Shown here: positions 1-8,497 of the stretch, in pieces
Layout: every line of letters begins with the position of its first letter
Numbering within the stretch: position 1 is the stretch's first letter
Source: Streptomyces mirabilis
Lineage (GTDB): Bacteria > Actinomycetota > Actinomycetes > Streptomycetales > Streptomycetaceae
Direction of reading: 5' to 3'
Assembly (NCBI RefSeq): GCF_018310535.1
Contig: NZ_CP074102.1
Coordinates: forward strand, 8,866,001 to 8,930,000
DNA: 64,000 bases
Notes under the pieces: model-generated
Seen by the model: only the letters and a program-made list of their open reading frames with translations
The model's database searches: none
Told to the model about the DNA's origin: nothing
Program-made: the position numbers and the translations under genes

Positions 1-1091
1 TCTGCCACGTCTACGGGCGGGGCCGCAGCGCGGATCAGTTCATCCCCGGCTGGCCCTACTCCTTCGTTGCCGCGCTGGAGACGGGACGCACGTCCTGGAC
101 GGCTGTGCTGGACGCGATCCGGCTGGGGCCGTGCGACGATGCCACCGCGGTGACCGCCAGCCAGCTGCGCGAGGTGGTCACCCGGCTGGTGCACGCCGGG
201 CAGTGGCGGCCGGGCGACGCGGACATCCTCGTCGTCATGGACACCGGCTACGACGTCACCCGTCTTGCCTATGTCCTGGCCGACCTGCCCGTCGAGCTGG
301 TCGGCCGGCTCCGCTCGGACCGCGTCATGCTCCGGGACGCCGGCCCACGCCGCTCCACCCCGCGCGGCGGACAGCCCCGCAAGCACGGCGGCGTCCTCAC
401 CTTCTCCAAGCCGGAGTCCTGGCACACCCCTGACCAGGCCACCACGTGCGACACCACCCGCTACGGCACAGCCGAAGCCCTCGCCTGGGACCGGATGCAC
501 CCCCGGTTACAGGCCCGTGGCCCCTGGCTCGATCACTGCGGTGAACTCCCTCTGCTCCACGGCACGTTGATCCGGCTGAAGGTTGAGCACCTGCCCGGTG
601 ACCGTGACCCGAAGCCGGTATGGCTGTGGTCCTCACGCACCGGCATGACCGGCGAAGACGTCAACCTGCGCTGGCAGGCGTTCCTTCGCAGATTCGATCT
701 TGAACATACCTTCCGACTGTTCAAGCAGACCCTGGGCTGGACCGTCCCCAAGGTCCGCGATCCGCACACGGCCGACCTGTGGACGTGGCTGATCATCGCC
801 GCCCACACCCAGCTCCGCCTTGCCCGGCCCCTCGCCGAGGACCTTCGTCGGCCCTGGGAGCGGCCGGCGCAACCTCGTCGCCTCACCCCTGCCCGGGTTC
901 GGCGGGGGTTCCGCCACCTCCGCGTGAAGACCGCCCGTCCCGCCGACGTGCCCAGACCCTCCAAGCCCGGACCCGGACGCCCACCCGGTTCAAAGAACCG
1001 CAGGTCAGCCCCACGTCACGAGCCTGGAAAGACCGTGAAACGAATCGAAACCCTCACCGAACACGTCCGCCTGAAACAGCAGCGAGGTTAA
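1..1091 (+). mobile_element. IS element copy A, right part
   Basis: This is the right-hand part of an insertion sequence whose left part is cut off by the window edge. Bases 1-1040 are identical to 62961-64000. The element seems to end at 1091: the terminal cgaggttaa (1083-1091) is the inverted counterpart of ttaacctcg at 62486-62494, the presumed left end of the other copy. The stop codon TAA would then be the last three bases of the element, which would be about 1,566 bp long. Bases 1092-1140 are a short flank before the group II intron. Confidence 0.75.
1..1091 (+). CDS. transposase, DDE superfamily (5' end outside window)
   Basis: This is the C-terminal three quarters of an IS transposase; the reading frame is open from base 3. 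It matches, from memory, a large Streptomyces transposase family (NF041680-like) of about 480 residues. Visible features are an Asp-rich segment VVMDTGYDVTRLAYVL (about 231-280), a central FDLEHTFRLFKQTLGW segment (about 691-740) carrying the probable catalytic Glu, and a basic Pro-rich tail. It is identical over the shared stretch to the gene at 62600-64000, where the missing N-terminus can be read. The frame is intact to the TAA at 1089-1091. The family name is from recall; the transposase call is firm. Confidence 0.85.
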   Translation, partial: CHVYGRGRSADQFIPGWPYSFVAALETGRTSWTAVLDAIRLGPCDDATAVTASQLREVVTRLVHAGQWRPGDADILVVMDTGYDVTRLAYVLADLPVELVGRLRSDRVMLRDAGPRRSTPRGGQPRKHGGVLTFSKPESWHTPDQATTCDTTRYGTAEALAWDRMHPRLQARGPWLDHCGELPLLHGTLIRLKVEHLPGDRDPKPVWLWSSRTGMTGEDVNLRWQAFLRRFDLEHTFRLFKQTLGWTVPKVRDPHTADLWTWLIIAAHTQLRLARPLAEDLRRPWERPAQPRRLTPARVRRGFRHLRVKTARPADVPRPSKPGPGRPPGSKNRRSAPRHEPGKTVKRIETLTEHVRLKQQRG

Positions 1092-1683
1092 TGATCAAGC
1101 GTACGTCCAGCAGTCCGGGCGTCTTCCCAGTTCAGAAGGGGTGTGAACGATGTAACCGGACGTCAAGCTCAGGATAGCCAGCCGGTGGAAGTCCGGTCCG
1201 GGGAGACGCCAGGGTCCCCGGTAGCTGACTCCCGGCGTCGCCCGAAATGGTGGCGTCGAAGTGGAGTGACAAGCGCCTCTCGGGGGCGTGCAACCGACCA
1301 GTCCGCAACATGAAGTGAAGCCTGCAGCGTCGTCATTTAACCCCCGCCCGCGGGCGGGCCAAGGAGGAGCCGAGCCTGTGCTTGATTGGCGAAGGCCACG
1401 GAAGATGATCTCGGACCTGGAGCGGTCGTCGAAGAACCTCCCGGCGTAAGGGGCGTGGAATGGTCGGAAGGTTGTCCTGGGAACTGGAGAGAGCCTCCTC
1501 GGCCCCGGGTATTGCGGCCCGGGAAGCGTGGCCTGCCTATAACCGGCAGAACCGGGAAATGGCGGGTTGTCGAGAGGCAGTCGGAGGGGGTCGTAGTAGT
1601 GACGATCGGCGGGACAACACAACCCGCTGGGAGCGAAGGGCCCCTGCTTCATCGACGCGATTCGAAAACAGGGAGGGACCCGG

Positions 1684-3048
1684 ATGAGTGCCGTTACGGC
1701 TAGTTCCATCCGCCGGGAGGAAAGCGTCGCAGGACCAGTCCGCCGTCCTCTGGACAAGGTCCGAGCCTTGCAACGGACGCTTTACCGCTGTGCCGAGCAA
1801 GAACCCGAACGCCGGTTTCACGCCCTGTATGGCCATGTCCACCGCATGGACGTTCTGAGGCGGGCGTGGGCCGGTGTGTGCGCAAACCGGGGTGCCCCCG
1901 GCGTGGACGGTACGACCGTCGACGCGGTGGAATCCTCGGGGGTGGATGCATTCCTCCAAGACCTTTCGCAGAGACTGCGGGCGCATACGTATCGTCCGTC
2001 AGTGCTGCGACGGGTCCAGATTCCCAAACCGGGGCGGCCGGGGGAGTTCCGGCCGCTATCGATCCCCACCGTGGCGGACCGCGTGGTGATGACGGCTGCG
2101 AAACTGGTCATGGAACCAGTATTCGAGGCCCAGTTCACCGAGGCGAGCTATGGATTCAGGCCGAAGCGGTCCGCGATCGACGCGTGCGAGGCAGTGCGTG
2201 TCGCCGCGAACCAGCGGCGGGAGTGGGTGTTCGAGGCCGATATCCGCGACTGCTTCGGCACGATCGACCATGAGGCGCTGATGGCCCAAGTGGCGCGGCG
2301 TGTGGTGGACCGGCCGATGCTGAAGCTGATCCGGGCCTGGCTGCGGATGGGAGTCCTGGTGGGCGGGGTGACCTCGCCTACCGGGGCGGGAACCCCTCAG
2401 GGCTCACCGATTTCCCCATTGCTGGCAAATATCGCGCTGCACGTTCTCGACGAGGCGTGGCAGAACGAAGGTCGCCGGCTGGGGACGTTGGTGAGGTACT
2501 GCGATGATTTCGTAGTCCTGTCGCCGACCAAGCAACGGGCCGAACAGGCCCGTGAATTGGCGGCACGAGTTCTGGAACGGCTCGGGATGCGATTGCATCC
2601 TGAGAAGACCGGCATCGTCTGCCTCACCCGAGGCGGGCAGGGCTTCGACTTTCTCGGCTTCCACCACCGGAAGATGGAATCGTGGAAATGGCGGGGCAGG
2701 TACTACTTGCAACGCTGGCCCTCGGCCAGGGCGATGCGGGTACTGCGGGACAAAGTCCGTGCGGCGACCGCTCGTTCGAAGACTGAGCGGCCGGTATCCG
2801 CCGTGGTCGCCGATCTCAACCCGGTCCTGCGGGGCTGGTCGGCGTACTTCCGTAACGGGAACTCCGGACGGAAGTTCAACGTGGTCGACGGCTATGTCCA
2901 CGAACGGCTGGCGATCTTTGCCAGCGCGAAACACGGACTTGCGGGCAGGAACTGGACCACCCGATTTACTTATGGGTGGATCACCCGGCTCGGTGTCTAC
3001 CGCCTTACCGGAAACGTGCACAGGGCAACGGCGCATGCCAGCCGGTGA
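1684..3048 (+). CDS. ltrA: group II intron reverse transcriptase/maturase
   Basis: The intron-encoded protein, 454 residues. It splices and reverse-transcribes the host intron RNA. Reverse transcriptase motifs run in order: GAPGVDG near residue 76, IPKPGRPGEFRPLSIP near 116, YGFRPKRSA near 157, EADIRDCF near 185, GTPQGSPISPLLANI near 238, and the catalytic box YCDDFVVL near 268. A maturase X (GIIM) domain follows, with LRGWSAYFRNG around residue 383. There is no C-terminal HNH endonuclease, so it would retrohome without second-strand cleavage. The ATG at 1684 lies inside the intron, in the usual domain IV position. Length and motifs are normal, so it is probably active. Confidence 0.93.
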   Translation: MSAVTASSIRREESVAGPVRRPLDKVRALQRTLYRCAEQEPERRFHALYGHVHRMDVLRRAWAGVCANRGAPGVDGTTVDAVESSGVDAFLQDLSQRLRAHTYRPSVLRRVQIPKPGRPGEFRPLSIPTVADRVVMTAAKLVMEPVFEAQFTEASYGFRPKRSAIDACEAVRVAANQRREWVFEADIRDCFGTIDHEALMAQVARRVVDRPMLKLIRAWLRMGVLVGGVTSPTGAGTPQGSPISPLLANIALHVLDEAWQNEGRRLGTLVRYCDDFVVLSPTKQRAEQARELAARVLERLGMRLHPEKTGIVCLTRGGQGFDFLGFHHRKMESWKWRGRYYLQRWPSARAMRVLRDKVRAATARSKTERPVSAVVADLNPVLRGWSAYFRNGNSGRKFNVVDGYVHERLAIFASAKHGLAGRNWTTRFTYGWITRLGVYRLTGNVHRATAHASR

Positions 3049-3059
3049 ACGATGTCGGA

Positions 3060-3092
3060 AAGCCGTGTGCGGGAGAACTGCATGCACGGTTT
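3060..3092 (+). ncRNA. group II intron domain V (catalytic hairpin)
   Basis: A 33-nt hairpin just after the maturase stop. The 5' arm AAGCCGT pairs with the 3' arm ACGGTTT, with GAGAA in the loop region. The AGC catalytic triad sits at 3061-3063. This is the most conserved part of any group II ribozyme and supports an intact intron. Confidence 0.85.
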
Positions 3093-3291
3093 GAAGCGGC
3101 GGGGACTGGAAACGGGGCATCAGCCACCGCGCCAGTCCCCGACCCTACTGAGAAGTTGTTGTCTTTCCGATCTTGAGAGATGCGCGTCGAACGAGAGTCC
3201 CGATTGGGTGGTCGCGGGGTGGTCGGTGCATACAAGTAGGGCCTCCTGAACAGCTCGTTGGTGTCTAGTCACCGAGCAGCAGGAGGCCCTG

Positions 3292-4209
3292 GTGCCGCAG
3301 TCTTCCGTGTCGATGTCCGGGCAGTCCAGCTCGGTCACCCCTGGGTGTGACTGTCTGGCTCACCGGTTCGGGAACGCCGCCGACAATCCGGTGCGTGAGC
3401 GCCGGTATCCGACTGATATGACGGACGGGGAGTGGGCCGTGGTCCGCCCGTTGCTGCCGGTGCCGGGCTGGATGCGGGGCCGGGGCGGGCAGCCGGAGGC
3501 GTACTGCCACCGGTCGATACTCGATGCGATCCGCTACCTGGTCGACAATGGCATCAAGTGGCGGGCGATGCCGGCGGACTTCCCGCCGTGGGACCGCATC
3601 TACGCGTTCTTCCGCCGCTGGCGCGACCACAGCCTGGTCAAGGAGTTCCACGACCGGCTGCGGGCCAGGGTCCGCGAGGAGCTGGGGCGGGATGCGGAGC
3701 CGACGGCTGCGGTGATCGACTCGCAGTCCGTCAAGGCGGACGCCGTCGTCGGCGCGGACAGCCGCGGCTTCGACGGCGGCAAACTGGTCAACGGGCGCAA
3801 GCGGCACGTCGTGGTCGACACGCTCGGCCTGCTGCTGGGGGTGATGGTCACCGCCGCGGACATCGGTGACCGCGCCGCCGCCCGGGTGCTGCTGGAGCAG
3901 GTGGCCGACGTGCACCACCGGCTCGCCCTGGTCTGGGCCGACGGCGGCTACACCGGCAGCCTCGTCGAGTACTGCCTCACCGCGTTCTCGCTGGTCCTGG
4001 CGATCGTCAAACGCAGCGACGACATGCGCGGCTTCGTGGTGCTGCCCAAGCGGTGGATCGTCGAGCGCCTCTTCGCCCACCTGATGCGCACCCGCCGCCT
4101 GGCACGCGACTACGAACGCCGCACCACCAGCGCCGAAGCGATGATCTACTGGTCGATGACCCTGCTCATGACCCGCCGCCTGGCCCGGCCACGGCCTGCG
4201 CGAGGGTGA
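3292..4209 (+). CDS. IS5 family transposase
   Basis: A 305-residue DDE transposase. Residues about 43-110 form the N-terminal DUF4096-like domain, with MTDGEWAVVRPLLP and the YLVDNGIKWRAMPADFPPW motif typical of the family. The DDE catalytic residues are readable: Asp in AVIDSQSVKA, Asp in WADGGYTG, and Glu in RWIVERLFAHL. The GTG start at 3292 is chosen because AGGAGG lies about 5 nt upstream. The last 44 nt overlap the convergent gene 4166-4717 inside the same element. The frame is undisturbed and the gene looks functional. Confidence 0.93.
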   Translation: MPQSSVSMSGQSSSVTPGCDCLAHRFGNAADNPVRERRYPTDMTDGEWAVVRPLLPVPGWMRGRGGQPEAYCHRSILDAIRYLVDNGIKWRAMPADFPPWDRIYAFFRRWRDHSLVKEFHDRLRARVREELGRDAEPTAAVIDSQSVKADAVVGADSRGFDGGKLVNGRKRHVVVDTLGLLLGVMVTAADIGDRAAARVLLEQVADVHHRLALVWADGGYTGSLVEYCLTAFSLVLAIVKRSDDMRGFVVLPKRWIVERLFAHLMRTRRLARDYERRTTSAEAMIYWSMTLLMTRRLARPRPARG

Positions 4210-4717
4210 ACCTGCCCGGCGCGGGCTCGGCCAGCCAGCCGCGCGCGACCAGGCGTTTCGCCTTCGATCGCAGCGCCTCCACCCGTGCCGGCACCGCGTC
4301 CATGCCGAACGCCGCGGCCATCTCCTGGCAGGTCAGCGGCCCTTGATGGAGCCGGTGCCGGTCCGCGAGCGCCGTGAGGATGCGCTGGTAGTCCACCGAC
4401 AGCACCGCCCAGGCCAGCCCCTCACGCCACACCGGCACCTGCGACTTCGTCTTCGCAGCATCCGGCACCTGCGACGTCTTTGCGGTCTGCTCCCCGGCGG
4501 CCGGCGCGGTCCCCTCGACCCGGGCGTGGTCCTGCGCGCTCTCGTCTGCCGGGGCCAGCACCTCGCCGACCCGCGAGCAGGCGATGGCCCACTCCTTCCA
4601 TTCCCGCTCGGCCACGGCCAGCTCGGCCTGGATGCGGTCGGCCTCCTCCCGCAGCCCGTCCAACCGACGGCGAGCACCCAGCTCACGCTGCTCCAACAGC
4701 CCGACCACCGACGGCAT
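4166..4717 (-). CDS. IS-associated coiled-coil/winged-helix protein
   Basis: A protein of about 183 residues encoded inside the IS5-type element, convergent with its transposase. The N-terminal half is a charged heptad-rich segment (EEADRIQAELAVAEREWKEW), probably coiled coil. The C-terminal part after the motif VDYQRILTAL resembles a small winged helix (LTCQEMAAAFGM, then KAKRLVARGWL). It has a clear relative at 51302-51808, which shares VDYQRI, the MSK/RSK-LNRLAERGWL-like segment and the same layout, and which is also next to an IS5-family transposase. ATG 4717 is preferred because GGGAGG lies 6-7 nt upstream. The function is unknown; a regulator or transposition helper is plausible from its position between the inverted ends. 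Confidence 0.7.
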   Translation of the reverse strand: MPSVVGLLEQRELGARRRLDGLREEADRIQAELAVAEREWKEWAIACSRVGEVLAPADESAQDHARVEGTAPAAGEQTAKTSQVPDAAKTKSQVPVWREGLAWAVLSVDYQRILTALADRHRLHQGPLTCQEMAAAFGMDAVPARVEALRSKAKRLVARGWLAEPAPGRFTLAQAVAGPGGGS

Positions 4718-4899
4718 CCACGACCTCCCAGGGAGCGACAGCACGACAGGCCACTACTCCCACCGAATCACCGACCCCACGCCCGACCAGCGGAAACGCG
4801 GCGATCACGTCCGGAAAGACAACAGCTTCTGACAGACACGGGGTCATATCTCAGACTCCCACCAACACCCCTCTGCCGAGCACTTATTGAAATACGAGC

Positions 4900-5298
4900 C
4901 CCGACGGTGCCGGAATATTGCCGCTGGACTCCGGCCGACGTGGTGCCCTTTTTGATGAAGCCGGTGTCGTCGATGATCAGGACACCGTCGTCCTCGCCGA
5001 GCTTGTCGGCGACGTATTGCTGCAGGTCGTTGCGGATGTCGTCGCTCTGCCACTTCGCACCGGCGAGCAGGTGCTGCAGGCCGTCAGGGGTGGAGTGGCC
5101 CGCCTGTTCGGCCAGCTGCCAGCTGTTCTTGCGGGCCACCGGGGCGAGCAGCCCGCGGACGTAGTCACGCATGCGGCGGCGCAGTTCCACACGGCCGAAG
5201 CGGTGGCCGATGGCCAGGAAGAGATCGTCCAGTTCGAGGTCCCACTGCGCGGCGGCGTACTCGGTGATCACCCTGGGAGGCTGCCCCGCCGCTGTCAC
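4900..5298 (-). pseudogene. IS701 family transposase, N-terminal remnant
   Basis: About 133 residues of an IS701-type transposase, starting MTAAGQPPRVITEYAAAQWD. It includes LLAPVARKNSWQLAEQAG and the first catalytic Asp region VLIIDDTGFIKKGTTSAGVQ, then ends abruptly after QYSGTVG. Downstream sequence (4833-4899) is unrelated, so roughly two thirds of the enzyme is missing. The IS5-type element at 3149-4832 lies immediately beyond and is the likely cause. Full-length family members are about 400 residues. A separate C-terminal piece of an IS701 transposase is found at 56121-57060. Confidence 0.85.
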
Positions 5299-5323
5299 TA
5301 CCTGCGGCGTTGTCGCACGTTCG

Positions 5324-5350
5324 AGGGGCGGTCTCCGTGAGACCGCCCCT
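5324..5350. terminator. perfect 12-bp hairpin in the IS701 leader
   Basis: The sequence aggggcggtctc, a 3-nt loop, then gagaccgcccct. It lies just upstream of the IS701 transposase start and inside the element end, where such hairpins commonly block read-through transcription from flanking promoters. It lacks a clear T-run on either side. Confidence 0.55.
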
Positions 5351-5424
5351 GCACCTTCAGAGTCCCGCTACACTCCCGCCACCCGGCGAAAGACCAGGTC
5401 AGACAGCGAAATCCTGCTGGAGTA

Positions 5425-6429
5425 CTAGTGCCGGGCGAACTGGACCCGGGTCGACTGCACCGCGTCCGGGCGGATGCCGATCCCGGCGACCGTCAGCTGC
5501 TGCCCGTAGATGTCGGTGAGCCTGATCGTTCCGCCGCATCCGCGGCCGTGCTCGGAGAGGAAGTAGTTGTAGCTGGTGCGGGGCAGTGCGACCCAGGAGC
5601 CGTTCGCGCGGACCTCGAGGCGGGCCAGCGGGTTGCGGTGGCCGATCGCCTGGACGCCGCACCAGTACTGGCTGGAGCCGACCTTGTAGCGGATCGAGAT
5701 CGTGTCGGACATGGCCGGGCTCAGCAGGCGCCACGTGATGGAGATCCGGCCCGTGGAGAGCGGGGCGAGCTTGGAGAACGCCTCGTGGCTGAGGTCGAGT
5801 TGGCCGGGCGCGCAGGGTGCCGGGCACTCGTTGGTGATCCGGACCGTGATGGACGCGCCGCTCGCCGCGCGGACGGACACGTACGCGCCGCACGCCTTGG
5901 ACGTCTCGTAGTCGGTGGTGTTCATCGCTGCGGTCATGCGGTCGGAGGTCGGGCCGTAGGAGCAGGAGCCGTTGCCGTCGCCGATGACGTAGGCGGTGGC
6001 GACCCCCCGGTAGCTGGTGCCGGGCCGGATCCGCCCGGCCTTCGGTGCCGAGCCGGACGCCGCCCGGGCGGCGGGCGCGGCGCGCTCGGCCGAGGGCTTG
6101 GTGGAGGACGGGGCCGAGGACGGGGTGGCCGAGGGACTGGCCGTCCCGTCGGCGGTCGGGCTCGGGGTCCCGGACGTCGAAGGCTTCGGCGACGCGGATG
6201 CCGACGCCGTCGGCCTCACTGCGGGGGTCACCGGGGCGCCGGCCACCGGTCTGACCGTGTTCGACCCGTCGTCGCCCGCGCCGTCGGGCCGGAAGGCCAC
6301 GACCAGCGACACGACGAGCGCGACGGCCGCCACGGCGATCAGGGCGACCACGGGAACACGGCGGCCCGTGCGCCTGGCGGCGTGCCTATCGGGGCGGGGG
6401 GACCGGCGGTGGTGCGAAGGGGATGCCAC
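5425..6429 (-). CDS. secreted/anchored bacterial expansin
   Basis: A 334-residue expansin-like protein. A basic N-terminus (RRTGRRV) and a hydrophobic segment (VVALIAVAAVALVVSLVVAF, about residues 31-50) form a signal anchor, followed by a Ser/Pro/Thr-rich linker. The double-psi beta-barrel domain runs from YRGVATAYVIGDGNGSCSYG to about 95 residues on. The C-terminal CBM63-like domain contains KVGSSQYWCGVQAIGHRNP and ends RVQFARH. Family members loosen plant cell-wall cellulose networks without hydrolysis. GTG 6429 is chosen because it precedes the signal segment and has GTAAGGA upstream; a longer frame upstream has no coding character. The stop codon TAG is part of the CTAG where the IS701 remnant ends, so the insertion abuts the gene precisely. 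Confidence 0.85.
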   Translation of the reverse strand: MASPSHHRRSPRPDRHAARRTGRRVPVVALIAVAAVALVVSLVVAFRPDGAGDDGSNTVRPVAGAPVTPAVRPTASASASPKPSTSGTPSPTADGTASPSATPSSAPSSTKPSAERAAPAARAASGSAPKAGRIRPGTSYRGVATAYVIGDGNGSCSYGPTSDRMTAAMNTTDYETSKACGAYVSVRAASGASITVRITNECPAPCAPGQLDLSHEAFSKLAPLSTGRISITWRLLSPAMSDTISIRYKVGSSQYWCGVQAIGHRNPLARLEVRANGSWVALPRTSYNYFLSEHGRGCGGTIRLTDIYGQQLTVAGIGIRPDAVQSTRVQFARH

Positions 6430-6810
6430 GGATGAATCCTTACGGGGTTCGGCGGAGCACGTCCGGCAGTCGAAGCTTCCGGGAACGGAAGCTGCCTGAC
6501 CGTCAGTGGCCGCCGAACGAGAAAAGGTTGCCGTCCGGGCCGAATCTTTGACCAACCCGCCTCGAAAGGTTGACGGCTTACGTGCTCCGCGGACGTCGGG
6601 TCCATGGAGCCGCGGGACAAGGCCGTCCGCGCGGACGACCGGTGGCGGCCGCGGTTCGCGGGGCGCGACGTGAGCGGCAGGGACGGGAGCAGCCATCAGG
6701 CGCTCGCCACCACCGGCGTTCGCCGGGCCGCGCTCCGCGGCGAGCGGGTGGCTGTCGGGGCGGAAAAAAAGATCTGCGAATCTTCGCGTCCGCGGCAACC
6801 TTTCGGCCGC

Positions 6811-6848
6811 ACCGGACCACTTGGTGTTGTCCGGCCAGGTGGTCCGGT
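6811..6848. promoter_or_regulatory. long inverted repeat in divergent promoter region
   Basis: The arms accggaccacttgg (6811-6824) and ccaggtggtccggt (6835-6848) match at 13 of 14 positions across a 10-bp spacer. They lie in the 566-bp gap between the divergent expansin and ricin-fusion genes, about 150 bp before the latter. It could be an operator for a dimeric regulator or an RNA hairpin. The rest of the gap shows no credible gene. Confidence 0.5.
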
Positions 6849-6995
6849 CAGATGGAACGGCTGAAAGAGCACAGACATGTCCCTCGCCCACCCCGTCGTC
6901 GACGGCGTACCGCGTCGGCGGAGGCCGCGCCGCGCGGCCACGCCCGCGGACGTCGCCGGTCGTCCCGCTCAGCCGACACGGGACAACGCATAGTA

Positions 6996-8402
6996 ATGCA
7001 CCGTGCCCGCCGGCTGCTCGCGCGTCGGAGTGTCTGGGCGGCCATGGTCATGGCTGTCGTGGCCGGCTCCGCCGTTGTGGTCAACACGGTCTCGGCGGGA
7101 ATCGTGGATTCGAAGTCGTGGTACGTGCTGGTCAACCGCAACAGCGGCAAGGTGCTGGACGGCAACGGCTTCGCCACGAACAACGGCGCGGCGGTGGTGC
7201 AGTGGGGCCGTCACGGCGGGGCCAACCAGCAGTGGCGGTTCATCGACGCGGGTGACGGCTACTACCGGCTGCAGAACCGGAACTCCGGCAAGGTGCTGGA
7301 CGACAACAAGTGGTCGAAGACCGCCGGCTCCCCCCTCGTGCAGTGGAGCGATGTGAACGGCGCCATCCAGCAGTTCAAGCTGGCGGAGTCGTCGGACGGC
7401 TACGTGCGTTTGATCAATCGCTTCAGCGGCATGGCCGTCGAGGTCAACAAGGCCTCCAAGGCCGACGGGGGCTCGGTCGTCCAGTACCGCCACTGGGGCG
7501 GCGCCAATCAGCAGTGGCAGCTCGTCCCGGCCGGGAGCGTCGACGGTGGTTCCAGCAACCAGGCGCCGAGTGGCACGCGCCCGTCGCCGGCGTCGTCTCC
7601 CGCTGCCGTCGGCGGCAGCTCGACGGGCCGTTTCATGGGCAGTGACAAGGTGCTCATCGGCGGCTTGATGAATGACGAATCGTCGAACGCCGCGCCGTTC
7701 GACGTGCGATACGCCTATGTGCACAGCCAGCCCGCGCCCTCGTCGGACTACTACACGGCGTCGCGTTGCCAGGATGCGTCGAAGAGCTGGTGGGGCTGCT
7801 GGTCCGGCGGCACCACGGCGCCCGGCGGCGCGCGGGCGATAGCGGGCGGCAACACCGTCGAGGTCATGGGCCGCGATCAGTCCAAGGCCGCTGACCTGGC
7901 CAAGGCTCTCGGCGGCGGCGCCACGACGGGAGAATGGGGCACCGCCCCGGCCGGGGACATCGTCATCGTGGCCCTGCTGTACGACGGCGTCGTGCCGGTC
8001 GTCGCCCAGTACGGAGACGCTCTCGCGGGCAAGGTCATCGTCGACATCAGCAATCCCTTCAACTCCACGTTCGACGGGCTAGCCCACCGCGAGGAGACCT
8101 CGATCGCGCAGGAAGTTGCCAAGGCGGCCCCGGCAAGCGCCAGCGTGGTGAAGGCGTTCAACACCGTCTTCCGCCCTGTCCTGGAGAAGGGTCGGCCCGA
8201 CGTCTTCATCGCTGGCGATAATGCGCAGGCCAAGGCAAGTGTGGAGGCGTTCATCGAGAGCCTCGGGCTGCGCCCGCTGGACGTCGGCGGCCTGAGAATG
8301 GCGCACTGGCTGGAAGGAGCGGGCGTGGTCACGGTGGGCCTCGCCAACCATGGGGTGGGTAACTTGGACTTCGCCCTCAGCATCACCGAACTTCCCGTCT
8401 GA
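6996..8402 (+). CDS. chimera: secreted ricin-type lectin fused to F420-NADP-reductase-like domain
   Basis: A 468-residue protein starting at ATG 6996 with a signal peptide (MHRARRLLARR, then a hydrophobic core ending TVSAG). Residues about 45-185 are a ricin-B/CBM13 trefoil with NQQWRF, IQQFKL and NQQWQL motifs. Then comes a Ser/Pro linker and about 65 residues of an unrecognised secreted module (DVRYAYVHSQPAPSSDYY, CQDASKSWWGCWSGG). From about 7825 the sequence switches to ARAIAGGNTVEVMGRD and continues as a cytosolic F420H2:NADP oxidoreductase-type domain (DIVIVALLY, VIVDISNPFN, VKAFNTVF, LRMAHWLEG) to the stop. The Rossmann GxGxxA start of that enzyme is missing, so it should not bind NADP normally. 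The frame is open throughout. This looks like a deletion fusion of two genes. Confidence 0.8.
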   Translation: MHRARRLLARRSVWAAMVMAVVAGSAVVVNTVSAGIVDSKSWYVLVNRNSGKVLDGNGFATNNGAAVVQWGRHGGANQQWRFIDAGDGYYRLQNRNSGKVLDDNKWSKTAGSPLVQWSDVNGAIQQFKLAESSDGYVRLINRFSGMAVEVNKASKADGGSVVQYRHWGGANQQWQLVPAGSVDGGSSNQAPSGTRPSPASSPAAVGGSSTGRFMGSDKVLIGGLMNDESSNAAPFDVRYAYVHSQPAPSSDYYTASRCQDASKSWWGCWSGGTTAPGGARAIAGGNTVEVMGRDQSKAADLAKALGGGATTGEWGTAPAGDIVIVALLYDGVVPVVAQYGDALAGKVIVDISNPFNSTFDGLAHREETSIAQEVAKAAPASASVVKAFNTVFRPVLEKGRPDVFIAGDNAQAKASVEAFIESLGLRPLDVGGLRMAHWLEGAGVVTVGLANHGVGNLDFALSITELPV

Positions 8403-8497
8403 GTTAACGGTTGACGGATCACCGAAAGGACTCGCCAAGTGGGGCCGTGGCGAGTCGGCGGGGTAGCCGTCCTGCACGTCCTTCTCGAAGGCGAAGA

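Larger units (their letters stand above)
1141..3148 (+). mobile_element. group II intron, apparently full length
   Basis: A ribozyme-type retroelement. It begins with GTGTG at 1141, fitting the group II 5' consensus GUGYG, and ends near 3148 in CCCTAC, fitting the 3' consensus ending AY. About 540 nt of structured 5' RNA (domains I-IV) precede the maturase gene, and domain V (3060-3092) and a domain VI-like hairpin (ggggactgg at 3101 pairing with ccagtcccc at 3132) follow it. Nothing is visibly broken. The 3' boundary falls exactly at the end of the downstream IS5-type element (3149). The two boundary bases are inferred from consensus and could shift slightly. Confidence 0.85.
3149..4832. mobile_element. 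IS5-type element with terminal inverted repeats
   Basis: A complete insertion sequence of about 1,684 bp. The left end (3149-3170, containing gttgtctttcc) and the reverse complement of the right end (4811-4832, containing ggaaagacaac) match at 19 of 22 positions. Between them lie an IS5-family transposase on the plus strand and a convergent second gene on the minus strand whose 3' ends overlap. It sits between the group II intron and an IS701 remnant that it probably truncated. No target duplication can be read because the left flank is the intron end. Confidence 0.8.
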
